Shown piece after piece: positions 1-7,631 of a DNA stretch of 12,076 nt; within the stretch, counting starts at the first letter, position 1, and the number at the start of each line of letters is the position of its first letter. The DNA is from Methylobacter sp. (GTDB taxonomy: Bacteria; Pseudomonadota; Gammaproteobacteria; Methylococcales; Methylomonadaceae): the NCBI GenBank assembly GCA_028714995.1, contig JAQTLI010000039.1, forward strand, positions 1-12,076, given 5' to 3'. The notes below the pieces were generated by a model that did not search any database, was not told where the DNA came from, and worked only from the letters and a program-made list of their open reading frames with translations. The position numbers and the translations under genes were made by a program.

Positions 1-1048
1 GATAGAAAGTGCTGGGATCGGGCCTGTTCAACGCGGCGTTGCGGGCAAAGCGTTCGGGCAAATCAGGATTGGCGATGAACAATACGCCAAAGGCGAGAAG
101 GTCAGCATGGTTTTGCGCTATGGCCGTGTTGGCCTTTTCAAAGTCATAACCTGCATTGGTCATGTAAGTACCTTTGAATAAAGGCCTCAACTCATTTAGG
201 TCAAATGCCTCGCCAGCAGCGCCGGGCGCTTCTTTCCCCATTTCTGTGACATGCAAATAGGCCAGATTGAAGCGATTAAGTTGCTCGACTACATAACTGA
301 AAGTTGCTTTTGGATTGGAATCACGCATGTCGTTGAAAGGTTGCAAGGGCGATAAACGCACACCAACCCGATGACTGCCCCAAACGTTACAAACCGCTTC
401 AGTCACTTCAAACAGCAGTCGTGCTCTATTGGCGATAGATCCACCATATGTATCCGTACGGTGATTTGCCCCATCCCGCAAAAACTGATCCAGCAAATAA
501 CCATTGGCGCTGTGAATTTCCACGCCATCGAATCCGGCTTGCAGGGCACAGTTTGCTGCATTGCGGTATTGTTCGATGATGTCCGGGAGTTCCGCCAATT
601 CGAGGGCGCGAGGCGTTACAAAGTCACAAAGTCCTTGGTCGGAAACGAACACCTGTCCGGCGGGTTTGATAGCCGACGGCGCAACAGGCAGTTCTCCATT
701 TGGTTGCAGGCCAGGATGAGAAATGCGTCCGACATGCCAAAGCTGCAGGAAAATACGCCCGCCTTCAGCATGAACCGCATCGGTAACCTTTTTCCAGCCC
801 GCCACTTGCTCCGGGTTATATATCCCTGGCGTGTTTGAATAACCCATGCCTTGCGGGGAGACTTGCGAACCTTCACTGATGATGAGGCCGGCGCTTGCTC
901 GCTGGCGATAGTACTCAACCATCAGATCATTTGGAATGTTGCCGGGATAAGCCCGGCACCGGGTCAAGGGTGCCATTACCAGCCTGTTTCTTAGGGTATA
1001 GGGGCCGAGTTGTATGGGAGATAAAACAGTCAAGTGTTGTTGGGGCAT
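1..1048 (-). CDS. Old Yellow Enzyme family NADH:flavin oxidoreductase (NemA-like), 3' end cut by window edge
   Basis: Reading from ATG at 1048 gives 349 residues without a stop before the window edge; the family is usually about 360-370, so only a short tail is missing. It is a cytosolic FMN-dependent ene-reductase that uses NAD(P)H to reduce activated C=C bonds (enals, enones, nitro compounds). Visible motifs: N-terminal FMN-site segment MAPLTRCRA (25-33), LQLWHVGR (101-108, Gln102 for FMN), the active-site stretch VEIHSANGYLLDQF (176-189) with His179/Asn182 and Tyr184, then the DTYGGSIANRAR signature (199-210), GVRLSP (229-234) and FIANPDLPERF (324-334). The His/Asn pair matches yeast-OYE-type enzymes rather than the His/His variants. 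A short GAG stands upstream of the start. It follows the GDT1-family gene by 68 bp and has its own promoter candidate. Natural substrate is unknown. Family assignment is very secure. Confidence 0.95.
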   Translation of the reverse strand, partial: MPQQHLTVLSPIQLGPYTLRNRLVMAPLTRCRAYPGNIPNDLMVEYYRQRASAGLIISEGSQVSPQGMGYSNTPGIYNPEQVAGWKKVTDAVHAEGGRIFLQLWHVGRISHPGLQPNGELPVAPSAIKPAGQVFVSDQGLCDFVTPRALELAELPDIIEQYRNAANCALQAGFDGVEIHSANGYLLDQFLRDGANHRTDTYGGSIANRARLLFEVTEAVCNVWGSHRVGVRLSPLQPFNDMRDSNPKATFSYVVEQLNRFNLAYLHVTEMGKEAPGAAGEAFDLNELRPLFKGTYMTNAGYDFEKANTAIAQNHADLLAFGVLFIANPDLPERFARNAALNRPDPSTFY

Positions 1049-1077
1049 GGCTCTAACTCAGGCTGATAGAAAACCAC

Positions 1078-1107
1078 ACTATAGCATCGCGGTATCAGTC
1101 ATTTCCA
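1078..1107 (-). promoter_or_regulatory. Candidate extended -10 promoter for the Old Yellow Enzyme gene
   Basis: On the minus strand TGCTATAGT (1086-1078) is an extended -10 (TGn plus a five-of-six match to TATAAT). The -35 region is poor (TGGAAA at 1107-1102 with an 18-nt spacer), as is common when TGn is present. A start near 1071 would leave a leader of about 23 nt. This would allow the reductase to be expressed separately from the metal transporter genes. Prediction only. Confidence 0.4.
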
Positions 1108-1116
1108 GTTTGACGG

Positions 1117-1821
1117 TCAGCCCGTATAACCAACATAAGCCCGATAGCCTGCATAAACCGCCAGTAGCAGAAAGATGGTTCCGCTGATTTTGTGCAGCAG
1201 TACTAAAGGAACCTTTTGTAGAATAGTCCGGCCAGCCAGAATCCCCAAGGCGGATGTTGATGCTAATGCGGCTGTGGAGCCGAACCACACGGCGATAGGT
1301 GCTGCGGTACTGCTTAAGGCAACAACGGCCAGTTGTGTTTTGTCGCCGAACTCAGCCACTGTAATCAATAAGAAAGTGGTGAAGAAAATGCCGTGACCAC
1401 TTTTTTCCTTAATTTCTTCCTCGTCATCATCCTCTTCTACACGTAAGGAATGAATGCCAAAAGCTGCAAACAGGAAGGCGACTATTGCCGCGACAATATG
1501 TTCAGGCAACCAGCTGGCAATAGCGACACCAAAAACAACAGCCAAGGTGTTTAAAAAGGCAAAAGCAGCGACAGCACCCAGCATAATGGGCATGGCCCTG
1601 TGCCGGGATGCCAGGGTCATGCAGACCAGTTGGCTTTTATCACCAATTTCCGCCGCTGCAATCAGGGCAAAGCTGGTTACCGCTGCGGCTGATATCTCGG
1701 TGATGTTGCCTGTGGTCAGTAATGATAAAAAGTTTTGTAAATAGCCGTGAAAAAATTCAGAAATGTTTATGGTGCTAAGTGACGTTAGAAAGTGTTGTAA
1801 ATTGTTTTGTAGATTGTCCAT
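1117..1821 (-). CDS. GDT1/TMEM165 family (UPF0016) cation transporter, probable Mn2+ exporter
   Basis: 234-residue inner-membrane protein made of two homologous halves, each with the family's signature metal-binding helix: EIGDKSQ at 58-64 and EFGDKTQ at 157-163. The halves are linked by a very acidic cytoplasmic loop (129-140, nine Asp/Glu residues). Bacterial members such as Vibrio cholerae MneA export Mn2+; eukaryotic GDT1/TMEM165 move Ca2+/Mn2+ in exchange for H+. About six transmembrane segments are apparent. The first 40 residues form an amphipathic extension before the first signature helix, longer than I expect for this family; no other Met precedes residue 68, so the start at 1821 stands, preceded by GGAAG. 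It lies 53 bp downstream of the ZIP gene on the same strand. I see no yybP-ykoY manganese riboswitch in the short leader. Substrate Mn2+ is inferred from relatives. Confidence 0.9.
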   Translation of the reverse strand: MDNLQNNLQHFLTSLSTINISEFFHGYLQNFLSLLTTGNITEISAAAVTSFALIAAAEIGDKSQLVCMTLASRHRAMPIMLGAVAAFAFLNTLAVVFGVAIASWLPEHIVAAIVAFLFAAFGIHSLRVEEDDDEEEIKEKSGHGIFFTTFLLITVAEFGDKTQLAVVALSSTAAPIAVWFGSTAALASTSALGILAGRTILQKVPLVLLHKISGTIFLLLAVYAGYRAYVGYTG

Positions 1822-1834
1822 TTTGCTTCCGGAA

Positions 1835-1862
1835 AACGCCTTTCAGTTAAGAGAAAGGCGTT
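1835..1862 (-). terminator. Intercistronic hairpin between ZIP and GDT1-family genes
   Basis: A perfect 10-bp inverted repeat (AACGCCTTTC / GAAAGGCGTT) with an 8-nt loop lies between the ZIP stop and the GDT1-family start. On the minus strand it ends in only four T residues, so it would be a weak or partial terminator, or an mRNA-processing/stability element. It ends about 13 nt before the GDT1-family ATG, close to its ribosome-binding site, so an effect on that gene's expression is possible. Confidence 0.6.
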
Positions 1863-1874
1863 GGTGTGTGATTA

Positions 1875-2825
1875 TTAGCCCAGCATATTGTCCAAGGTCA
1901 TCATAATGATGAAGCCGATCATTAGAGCGAATGTTGCATAGCGCGAACGGCCATCGGAGTGGGTTTCAGGAATAATTTCTTCGCTGATGACAAAAAGCAT
2001 GGCGCCAGCGGCAAAGCCCATGGCTATCGGCAGGATGGGTTGGAAGACGGTGACCATGGTAATGCCCAGCAAACCGCCTACAGGCTCAACCAGGCCTGTT
2101 ACGGTGGCAATGCCTACGGCTCGCCATTTGTTGTAGCCCAATCCGACCAAGGGCAGGGCAACGGCCAAGCCTTCGGGGATATTTTGCAGGGCAATAGCAA
2201 CAGCCAGGATGATACCGTTTTTCATTTCTCCCGAACCAAAACTGACGCCGACTGACATGCCTTCAGGAAAGTTGTGGATGGTAATTGCAATGACGAATAA
2301 CCAGACTTTGTTTAGGGAGTTCAGTTTGGTATTGGCAATTGAATCAAGGTGTACATGCGGCAACTGGCGGTCGGCGTAATGCAAAAACACAGCGCCGATC
2401 AACATACCCAGGGAGACGATATAAATGCCTTTGCCCGGCCAGATTTGATTGCCATAATCCATGCCAGGAACCAGCAGGGAAAATGCGGTTGCAGCCAGCA
2501 TGACGCCAGCGGCCGCGCCGAGCATGCTGTTGAAGAGGTTTTTTGAGATGTCTTTAAAAAACAGGGCAGGTAAAGCGCCAAGTCCCGTAGCCAGTCCGGC
2601 CAGGATGCTGGCAAAGAAACCGATAACAACAATTTCACCAAAAATCAGATATAAACCGCCAAAAATCACCAGCTGTGATAACAGGAATAGCGCGGCCACT
2701 GTGGTCCAGCGTTTAAGCGGGGGCATATTGACTATTGCCCGATAATTTTCGTTGGATTTTATCCTGGTTGCCTGGGTTTCAAAATAGCGTTGCAAGGTTG
2801 ATATTGTCTTGGTTGTAAATGTCAT
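1875..2825 (-). CDS. ZIP family divalent metal (zinc/iron) transporter
   Basis: Inner-membrane metal uptake protein of the ZIP family. Taking ATG at 2825 gives 316 residues; in this numbering HNFPEG (184-189) and QNIPEG (214-219) are the metal-site motifs of transmembrane helices 4 and 5, and SEEIIPETH (281-289) is the conserved later helix. About eight hydrophobic segments are visible, with a polar N-terminal tail of about 40 residues and a short His-containing loop (LPHVHLD) before helix 4, typical of the GufA-like bacterial branch. The frame stays open upstream to ATG at 2864 and TTG at 2885; 2825 is preferred because an AGG stands 8 nt before it and because a consensus TATAAT lies at 2873-2868, which would put the RNA start inside the longer reading. 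It is followed at 53 bp by the GDT1-family gene, so import and export functions are paired. Zn, Mn or Fe specificity cannot be read from the sequence. Confidence 0.92.
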   Translation of the reverse strand: MTFTTKTISTLQRYFETQATRIKSNENYRAIVNMPPLKRWTTVAALFLLSQLVIFGGLYLIFGEIVVIGFFASILAGLATGLGALPALFFKDISKNLFNSMLGAAAGVMLAATAFSLLVPGMDYGNQIWPGKGIYIVSLGMLIGAVFLHYADRQLPHVHLDSIANTKLNSLNKVWLFVIAITIHNFPEGMSVGVSFGSGEMKNGIILAVAIALQNIPEGLAVALPLVGLGYNKWRAVGIATVTGLVEPVGGLLGITMVTVFQPILPIAMGFAAGAMLFVISEEIIPETHSDGRSRYATFALMIGFIIMMTLDNMLG

Positions 2826-2867
2826 AAGATTTGCCTGCGTCAGCTTGTTGCGGAATAGGTGCATGGC

Positions 2868-2873
2868 ATTATA
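2868..2873 (-). promoter_or_regulatory. Consensus -10 box upstream of the ZIP gene
   Basis: TATAAT on the minus strand (2873-2868). No good -35 hexamer is visible at 16-18 nt, so activity may depend on an activator. Transcription would start near 2861, giving a leader of about 35 nt before ATG 2825. Confidence 0.4.
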
Positions 2874-3013
2874 GCGAAATACCAATTAATTGCATGGTTA
2901 TCAAAAAAAGCAGGTGATTTCTGAGACATAGGAATATTTCCTTTTGTAGGCTGCTCCCTAGTGACTGTGTTTTGGTTTGGCTATGATGACGGCACGCAAA
3001 CTTAGAGTGAATC

Positions 3014-5321
3014 ATGAGAAAATTGACATACACAATACTCGGGCTAAGCTTGACGGCGGCCAGCGTCGTGTCAGCCAAAGATAAGCCGATGGATCTGGGG
3101 ATTATAGATGTTGTCGCAGTTACGCCGTTACAGGATAGCGGAGTTGCTGCCAGTAAAATACCAGCCAACATCCAAACCGTTTCTTCCGAACAGCTGGAAA
3201 AAGCCCAAAGCATTAGTCTGGCGGATTATATCAATCGCTATCTGGGCAGCGTGCATATTAACGAAGCGCAAAATAACCTGCTACAGCCCGGACATTTCTT
3301 ATCGCGGTTTCGTCGCTTCACCGCTGCTGGGATTGCCGCAGGGATTATCTACCTATGTTAATGGTGTCCGCTTTAACGAACCGTTTGGTGACACCGTCAA
3401 TTGGGATTTGATCCCCGAAGGGGCGATTGATTCGATGGCTTTATATCCGGGCTCTAATCTGGTTTACGGCCTGAACAGTTTGGGCTGCGCCTTATCAATC
3501 AAGACCAAAACCGGGTTTTCAGCGCCCAAGCATGAGTTCGAAGTATACGGCGGTTCTTGGGACAGGCATTCCGAGGAATTAAGCAGCGGCTGGAATAACG
3601 GTACCTGGGGTTATTTTTTAGACCTGCATCACTTTAAGGAAAACGGTTGGCGGGATTTTTCACCGACCAAGGCCGATCAGGCATTCGGTACGTTGAGCTG
3701 GCGCGGCGATAAGGGTTCTTTAGACCTGACCTTGGGTGGCAATGATAATAATATGCGGGGTAACGGCGCCGCACCGATCCAGTTGCAGCAACAAGACAGG
3801 GCGGCAGTATTCACCCATCCCGACCAGACCGTCACCCGCATGTTCTTTTCCGAATTGGCAGGCAGTTATGATTTGGCTGATGATGTTGAAGTGAGCGGCA
3901 ACGCCTATTTTCGGCAGAATCGAATCAGAACCTTTAATGGTGATAACAGTAATTATTCAGCCTGTGACGCCGATCCAACATTGCTGTGTGACCAGGACGG
4001 TATGATTGTTAACGATATAAACGGTAATCAAGTGCTTGTCGACGATGCGGTTTTAGGCGCAACCAATAACACCAGTCAAACCAATATGCGCAACCGGGGC
4101 GGTACCTTACAAACAGCCTTTGCCCAGGACTTGTTCAAGCATGAAAACAATCTAACGGTTGGTACCAGTTATGATTATGCTGAGACGCATTTTGCTTCGG
4201 ACACCGAGCTTGGCTCGCTGACCGATACCCGGGGAACAACGCAAAGCGGAGTTTTTGTAGATAAATCCAGAGTCCGTTTGCACACCAATAGTTCAACAGT
4301 GGGCGTGTTCCTGACCGACAGCTTTTCCATTACCGATGCGTTAACGGCGACTGTAGCAGGGCGCTATAACTATATTCATATCAACATGGATGATCAGTAT
4401 ATAAAGGATCCATTAAAAACCCTGAACGGTTCGCATACCTTTGATCGGCTTAACCCTTCTGCCGGATTAACTTATCAAATCAGGGACAATCTGAATGTGT
4501 ACGGCAGCTACAGCGAGTCAGCGCGCGCCTACGCCGATGGAATTAAGCTGCGCCGATCCTACTGCGCCGTGTAAATTGCCCAATTCTTTTGTGTCTGATC
4601 CACCTTTGGAACAGGTTGTTGCCAAAACCTGGGAAGGCGGTTTCAGAGGAGATTTGGATGAGCTGCAAGGCAAGGGTGATTTAAAATGGAATCTGGGTTA
4701 TTTCAACACCATTAATCACAACGATATTATTTTTCGCCGCGATGCTTCCAGCAGCATTATCAGCCAGGGATTCTTCGATAATGTGGGCAAGACTCGCCGC
4801 TACGGCATAGAGCGGGTACAACAGTCAATTATCCGCAGCTGTTCAGCAACATTGATGACTGGCATTTTTCGACCAACTATACTTATTTGAATGCCCGGTT
4901 TATGGATGGTTTTGATATCCCGAACCCGCTGAATACTGACGAGGCGATTGCTGTTGTCAGAGGCGACAGAATTCCAGGCATTCCCGAGCATATCTATAAG
5001 GCTGCTGTGGGTGTCGATTTATGGCAACGGGTATCGTTGGGTATTGACGGCATATACAGCGGCAACAAATTTTTCAGGGGCGACGAAGCCAATGTCACTG
5101 CACCATTGAGCGGGTACTGGCTGTTTAACGCCAAGGCTGAATATAAGGTGACCAAGAATTTTGCGGTATTCGGTAAGGTCGATAATATCTTCAACAAGAA
5201 CTATAACTCTTTTGGAGTTTATGGACAGGCCAATGAGGTATTCCCTCAATTTGACAATAACCGGTTTGTATCGCCCGGTGCGGCAAGAGCCGGCTGGATT
5301 GGTGTGCGCTTGAGCATCTAA
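3014..5321 (+). pseudogene. TonB-dependent outer-membrane receptor, interrupted by three frame changes
   Basis: The region encodes one TonB-dependent receptor of about 769 codons (family usually 700-800), spread over three frames. The N-terminus has a signal peptide (MRKLTYTILGLSLTAASVVSA), a TonB-box-like DVVAVTPL and the plug domain. Frame 2 is lost at 3287-3291, where one extra base in CCCGG separates NNLLQP from DISYRGF. Frame 3 then carries the plug motifs YVNGVRFNEPFGDTVNWDLIP and the first half of the barrel to 4521-4528, where a (GC)4 run appears to lack one GC unit and separates SESARA from APTPMELSCADP. Frame 1 runs to 4814-4816, where a GGG run appears to lack one G and separates RYGIE from GTTVNYPQLF. 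Frame 3 then finishes the barrel (GARAGWIGVRLSI, stop 5319-5321). Apart from these sites there are no stops and conservation looks high, so this is either a recent pseudogene or a functional gene with sequencing indels. Ligand (siderophore, cobalamin, other metal chelate) is unknown. It is divergent from the ZIP gene. Confidence 0.9.
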
Positions 5322-5330
5322 CTAGTAATA

Positions 5331-5353
5331 GCGGCCGGGCGGTCGCCTTTTAT
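5331..5353 (+). terminator. Intrinsic terminator of the TonB receptor gene
   Basis: GCGGCC (5331-5336), loop GGGC, GGTCGC (5341-5346) form a six-pair GC-rich stem with one G-U pair, followed by CTTTTAT. It begins 10 nt after the receptor stop codon on the same strand, the expected place for a Rho-independent terminator. Confidence 0.7.
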
Positions 5354-5499
5354 AATCACTAGAGTCACGGGTACATTGAGAGGTTATTTTTAAACAAATA
5401 CCCTTTTTCAATATTCTTACAGACAAAGCTTCCGCTCCTCGGCACACTGCTCCTGCATTGCTCTACCATGTAGACGGAACCTACTTTCCTGCAGGCAAT

Positions 5500-5521
5500 A
5501 AAAAGCCCGCATAAAGCGGGC
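5500..5521 (-). terminator. Strong minus-strand Rho-independent terminator
   Basis: On the minus strand GCCCGC (5521-5516), loop TTTAT, GCGGGC (5510-5505) is followed directly by five T residues (5504-5500) and ATT. On the plus strand the hairpin is followed by ATGTTGAG, without a T-tract, so it acts on minus-strand transcripts only. It is about 400 nt past the bepA stop, too far to be an obvious bepA terminator. Confidence 0.8.
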
Positions 5522-5675
5522 ATGTTGAGTTTATTATAATTATTATTTTGTACTAGTGTGTCGCCTGTACATCTCAACCCAAGCAGTAATACCTATTTAT
5601 TATTGTTATCAGTATAGTCTAACAGACTACTCCCTCCTCAGTCGGTGATTAAACCGAGCCCACTCCGTGTAGCTG
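5500..5675 (-). ncRNA. Candidate intergenic small RNA (about 175 nt)
   Basis: Not a family I recognise. A strong minus-strand promoter candidate (5682-5710) is followed about 155 nt later by a strong minus-strand intrinsic terminator, with no convincing reading frame between. Reading 5' to 3' on the minus strand, the RNA would contain CGGT/ACCG (loop near 5645-5653), TAGTCT/AGACTA with a 3-nt loop (5629-5615), an unpaired AU-rich stretch (about 5585-5605), then a nested stem GTTGAG/CTCAAC (5578-5573 with 5529-5524) enclosing TGTAC/GTACA (5571-5567 with 5553-5549), then the terminator hairpin. Stem-loops, an AU-rich single strand and a terminal GC hairpin with U-tail are the usual architecture of Hfq-type small RNAs. 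Several GGA motifs occur near the 5' part (around 5628-5665), which could attract CsrA/RsmA; that is speculative. An alternative is the distal 3' end of bepA mRNA. Confidence 0.45.
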
Positions 5676-5681
5676 GCGAGA

Positions 5682-5710
5682 ATTCTATTCAAATAAAGCG
5701 CCACTGTCTA
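5682..5710 (-). promoter_or_regulatory. Near-consensus sigma-70 promoter facing the 5500 terminator
   Basis: On the minus strand TAGACA (5710-5705, five of six to TTGACA), a 17-nt spacer and TAGAAT (5687-5682, five of six to TATAAT). This is the best promoter match seen in the window and it does not precede any protein gene. Transcription would begin near 5675. Confidence 0.55.
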
Positions 5711-5843
5711 TTAAAAAACATGGTTTTTCAGGAAAAATAGTATCGTGTCGAAAATATATAATAAATACAAGTTGTTATATAGATTTAGCGACTGCTAATA
5801 AACAAAATTGCAGGCAGGCGGTGCTTTTTGTTAAGCAAGCGTT

Positions 5844-5865
5844 AAGGAAAGCTCAGTTCCTTTTT
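5844..5865 (+). terminator. Weak plus-strand hairpin with T-tract
   Basis: AAGGAA (5844-5849), loop AGCTCAG, TTCCTT (5857-5862) followed by TTT and ATT. The stem is short and AT-rich. It could stop read-through into the 3' end of bepA from the left, but no nearby plus-strand gene needs it. Low confidence. Confidence 0.25.
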
Positions 5866-5878
5866 ATTCTATTTGCCC

Positions 5879-5916
5879 ACATCTGACCGTCGGGGATGAT
5901 GGAAATGCAGCGAGAC
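5879..5916 (+). repeat. Degenerate 38-bp direct repeat, copy A (downstream side of bepA)
   Basis: Aligns without gaps to 7632-7669 in the same orientation, with 30 of 38 positions identical by my count, including ACATCTGA at the left end and TGGAAATGC in the centre. The two copies lie just outside the two ends of bepA. Nature unknown: remnants of a dispersed element or of a duplicated intergenic sequence. Confidence 0.6.
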
Positions 5917-5926
5917 GTGGCTCATG

Positions 5927-7384
5927 CTACTTGTTATGTCGCGCTTCCGCTTCCTCGTCAAGAAAAAAACTGAGTCGTTCATTAAGGATAGAGGACAATT
6001 TAATATTAAGACCTTTTGATTTTTGAGCCAGCCTTATCTGTTGGACGGCTTCTCTGGTTTGTCCGGTAGCATAGTAATATTCGGCAAGATAGCGATGAGA
6101 CTCAGCCGGTTGATTTAAGTCACTATAAGCTTGGGCTAACAGTTGTGAATAGATTGGCTGTTGCTGAGTTTTAGGTTTTAACAGGAATAAGTTTTTTCGT
6201 GCTTGTTCGGCGTTACCAGCTTTCAACAGAGAGGTTATATATTCAAGCTTAATGGCTTCGTTATCAGGGAACTGCTCAGTTAACTTTTTATATCGGGCAA
6301 GCGCTGTGCCGTAGTTTCGTGACTCCAGTGCTGTGCGGGCAAGTGCTGCTACGTATTGAGTCTGATTAGGGTATTCTTTTACCAATTGTTGAAAAGTAGC
6401 TTCAGCTTCGTCGAATTTTTGCGTGTTAAGTGCAATCAAACCCATGCCATAACGGGCAACGGTACGCTGTTCGGTTGTGCCTTGTGTTAATCCGGATTGA
6501 AAATATTTGAGCGCCTCGGCACTGTCAGTACTTGTTAAAACTCGAATTTTTGCTTTGGTTAATTGATAACCGAGCGAGTCAGCGTATTGTTTAAAAGGGT
6601 AGGTTTCTGCACGTCCACGCGTGTCGGAAATACGAGAGGCGGTGACCGGGTGAGTTCTTAAAAATTCGGGGATGTTCTGTCCGTAATAACGACTGGACTG
6701 CTGTAACCGCTCGAAAAAGGTTGGCATGCTGCGTGGGTCAAACTGGGATCCCACTAGCGTTTGCATACCAACACGATCAGCTTCTTCTTCATTTTCACGG
6801 GTAAAATCAATTTGAAACTGAACGCTGCCTGCTTGAATGGCTATCAAAGCCGCTTGCCCCATTGCAGGTGACTGCGTACCCAACAGAATAGCGGCCAGTG
6901 TTGCGGCTGCGGTAGGAATCGATAAATGGCCAGCGGCTTCATAAGCGCGATATAAATGACGCTGTGTAACGTGCCCAATTTCGTGCGCCATCACCGATGC
7001 TAATTCGCTTTCTGCTTCGGTGATTAAAATTAATCCTGAGTTAACGCCAATATAACCACCGGGTCCTGCAAAAGCGTTGATGTCCTTTTCCAGCACCACA
7101 AAAAAATGAAACGGTTGGCTCGGGGCATCGCTATTAGCAACAAGCCGTTCACCAATTGATTGAATGTACTGCTGAATTTCGGCATCCTGATTGATGGAAA
7201 TTTGAGAGTGCAGGCTTCTGAAAAATGCTTCACCAAATTCTTTTTCTTCGGCAGGTGTAATCAGTGCGCCCGAAGAGTCGCCCATATCCGGCAATTCAAT
7301 TTTATTGATTTCAACGGCCTGCTGTGAGGCGGGGAAAAGTGCAAGGCTCAATGCCAGTGTGATAGCGGATGGTTTAAATTTCAT
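5927..7384 (-). CDS. bepA: BepA (YfgC)-type periplasmic M48 metalloprotease/chaperone with TPR domain
   Basis: 485 residues, against 487 for Escherichia coli BepA. A signal peptide (about 1-23) sends it to the periplasm, where BepA promotes LptD maturation and degrades misassembled outer-membrane proteins at the BAM complex. The M48 peptidase domain (about 45-260) has the zinc motif HEIGH at 134-138 (His134, His138, catalytic Glu135), the third ligand region ENEEEAD (197-203, probably Glu199) and the regulatory His245 in RTHP, which matches E. coli His246. Residues about 280-460 form tetratricopeptide repeats, for example GLIALNTQKFDEAEATFQ and YGTALARYKKLTEQFPDN. The C-terminus is charged. 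The ATG at 7384 has only a weak Shine-Dalgarno sequence, but the start is fixed by the signal peptide. It stands alone on its strand, with long noncoding gaps on both sides. All catalytic residues are present and the gene looks functional. Confidence 0.95.
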   Translation of the reverse strand: MKFKPSAITLALSLALFPASQQAVEINKIELPDMGDSSGALITPAEEKEFGEAFFRSLHSQISINQDAEIQQYIQSIGERLVANSDAPSQPFHFFVVLEKDINAFAGPGGYIGVNSGLILITEAESELASVMAHEIGHVTQRHLYRAYEAAGHLSIPTAAATLAAILLGTQSPAMGQAALIAIQAGSVQFQIDFTRENEEEADRVGMQTLVGSQFDPRSMPTFFERLQQSSRYYGQNIPEFLRTHPVTASRISDTRGRAETYPFKQYADSLGYQLTKAKIRVLTSTDSAEALKYFQSGLTQGTTEQRTVARYGMGLIALNTQKFDEAEATFQQLVKEYPNQTQYVAALARTALESRNYGTALARYKKLTEQFPDNEAIKLEYITSLLKAGNAEQARKNLFLLKPKTQQQPIYSQLLAQAYSDLNQPAESHRYLAEYYYATGQTREAVQQIRLAQKSKGLNIKLSSILNERLSFFLDEEAEARHNK

Positions 7385-7447
7385 GGCGATGGGGCGGAAA
7401 GCCTGGTTTCGGTTGAGAATTGCTAGATATAATTGAAAGCACGCTTA

Positions 7448-7475
7448 ATGGTATCTTTATTCTGATATTGGTCAA
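7448..7475 (-). promoter_or_regulatory. Candidate promoter of bepA
   Basis: On the minus strand TTGACC (7475-7470), a 16-nt spacer and TACCAT (7453-7448). The -35 matches five of six and the -10 four of six. The leader would be about 57 nt. An alternative -10 (TATATC) lies closer to the gene but has no partner -35. Confidence 0.3.
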
Positions 7476-7631
7476 GCGTCTTAAGTGTCAGGAATTAGAA
7501 ACGATATAAAAATAAACGGTTGCCATTATAAAATAAATACTCACTTGATAAATTGATTGGTACTCATGTGATTAATGCACAAGCCCTATCTCATATTCAA
7601 AGCTTCCACTTCTTGTTCACGCTTCTTACTT

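Noticed and set aside
371..838. Open frame of 155 codons on the plus strand
   Set aside because: Lies wholly antisense to the Old Yellow Enzyme gene, whose reading is supported by many family motifs; no domain or ribosome-binding site supports the opposite strand.
1454..1744. Alanine-rich plus-strand open frame
   Set aside because: Antisense shadow of the GDT1-family gene; its composition is a by-product of codon bias on the other strand.
1822..1874. yybP-ykoY manganese riboswitch before the GDT1-family gene
   Set aside because: Only 53 nt are available and they hold a simple hairpin; the conserved loops of that riboswitch are not visible.
2959..3013. Promoter with TATGAT (2982-2987) for the TonB receptor, or a Fur box
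   Set aside because: No acceptable -35 at 16-18 nt and no convincing Fur-type dyad was found, so neither is listed as a feature.
5365..5577. 70-codon minus-strand frame in the gap after the receptor
   Set aside because: It runs through the intrinsic terminator hairpin at 5500-5521, and it has no recognisable motif; the structure is better explained as a noncoding RNA and terminator.
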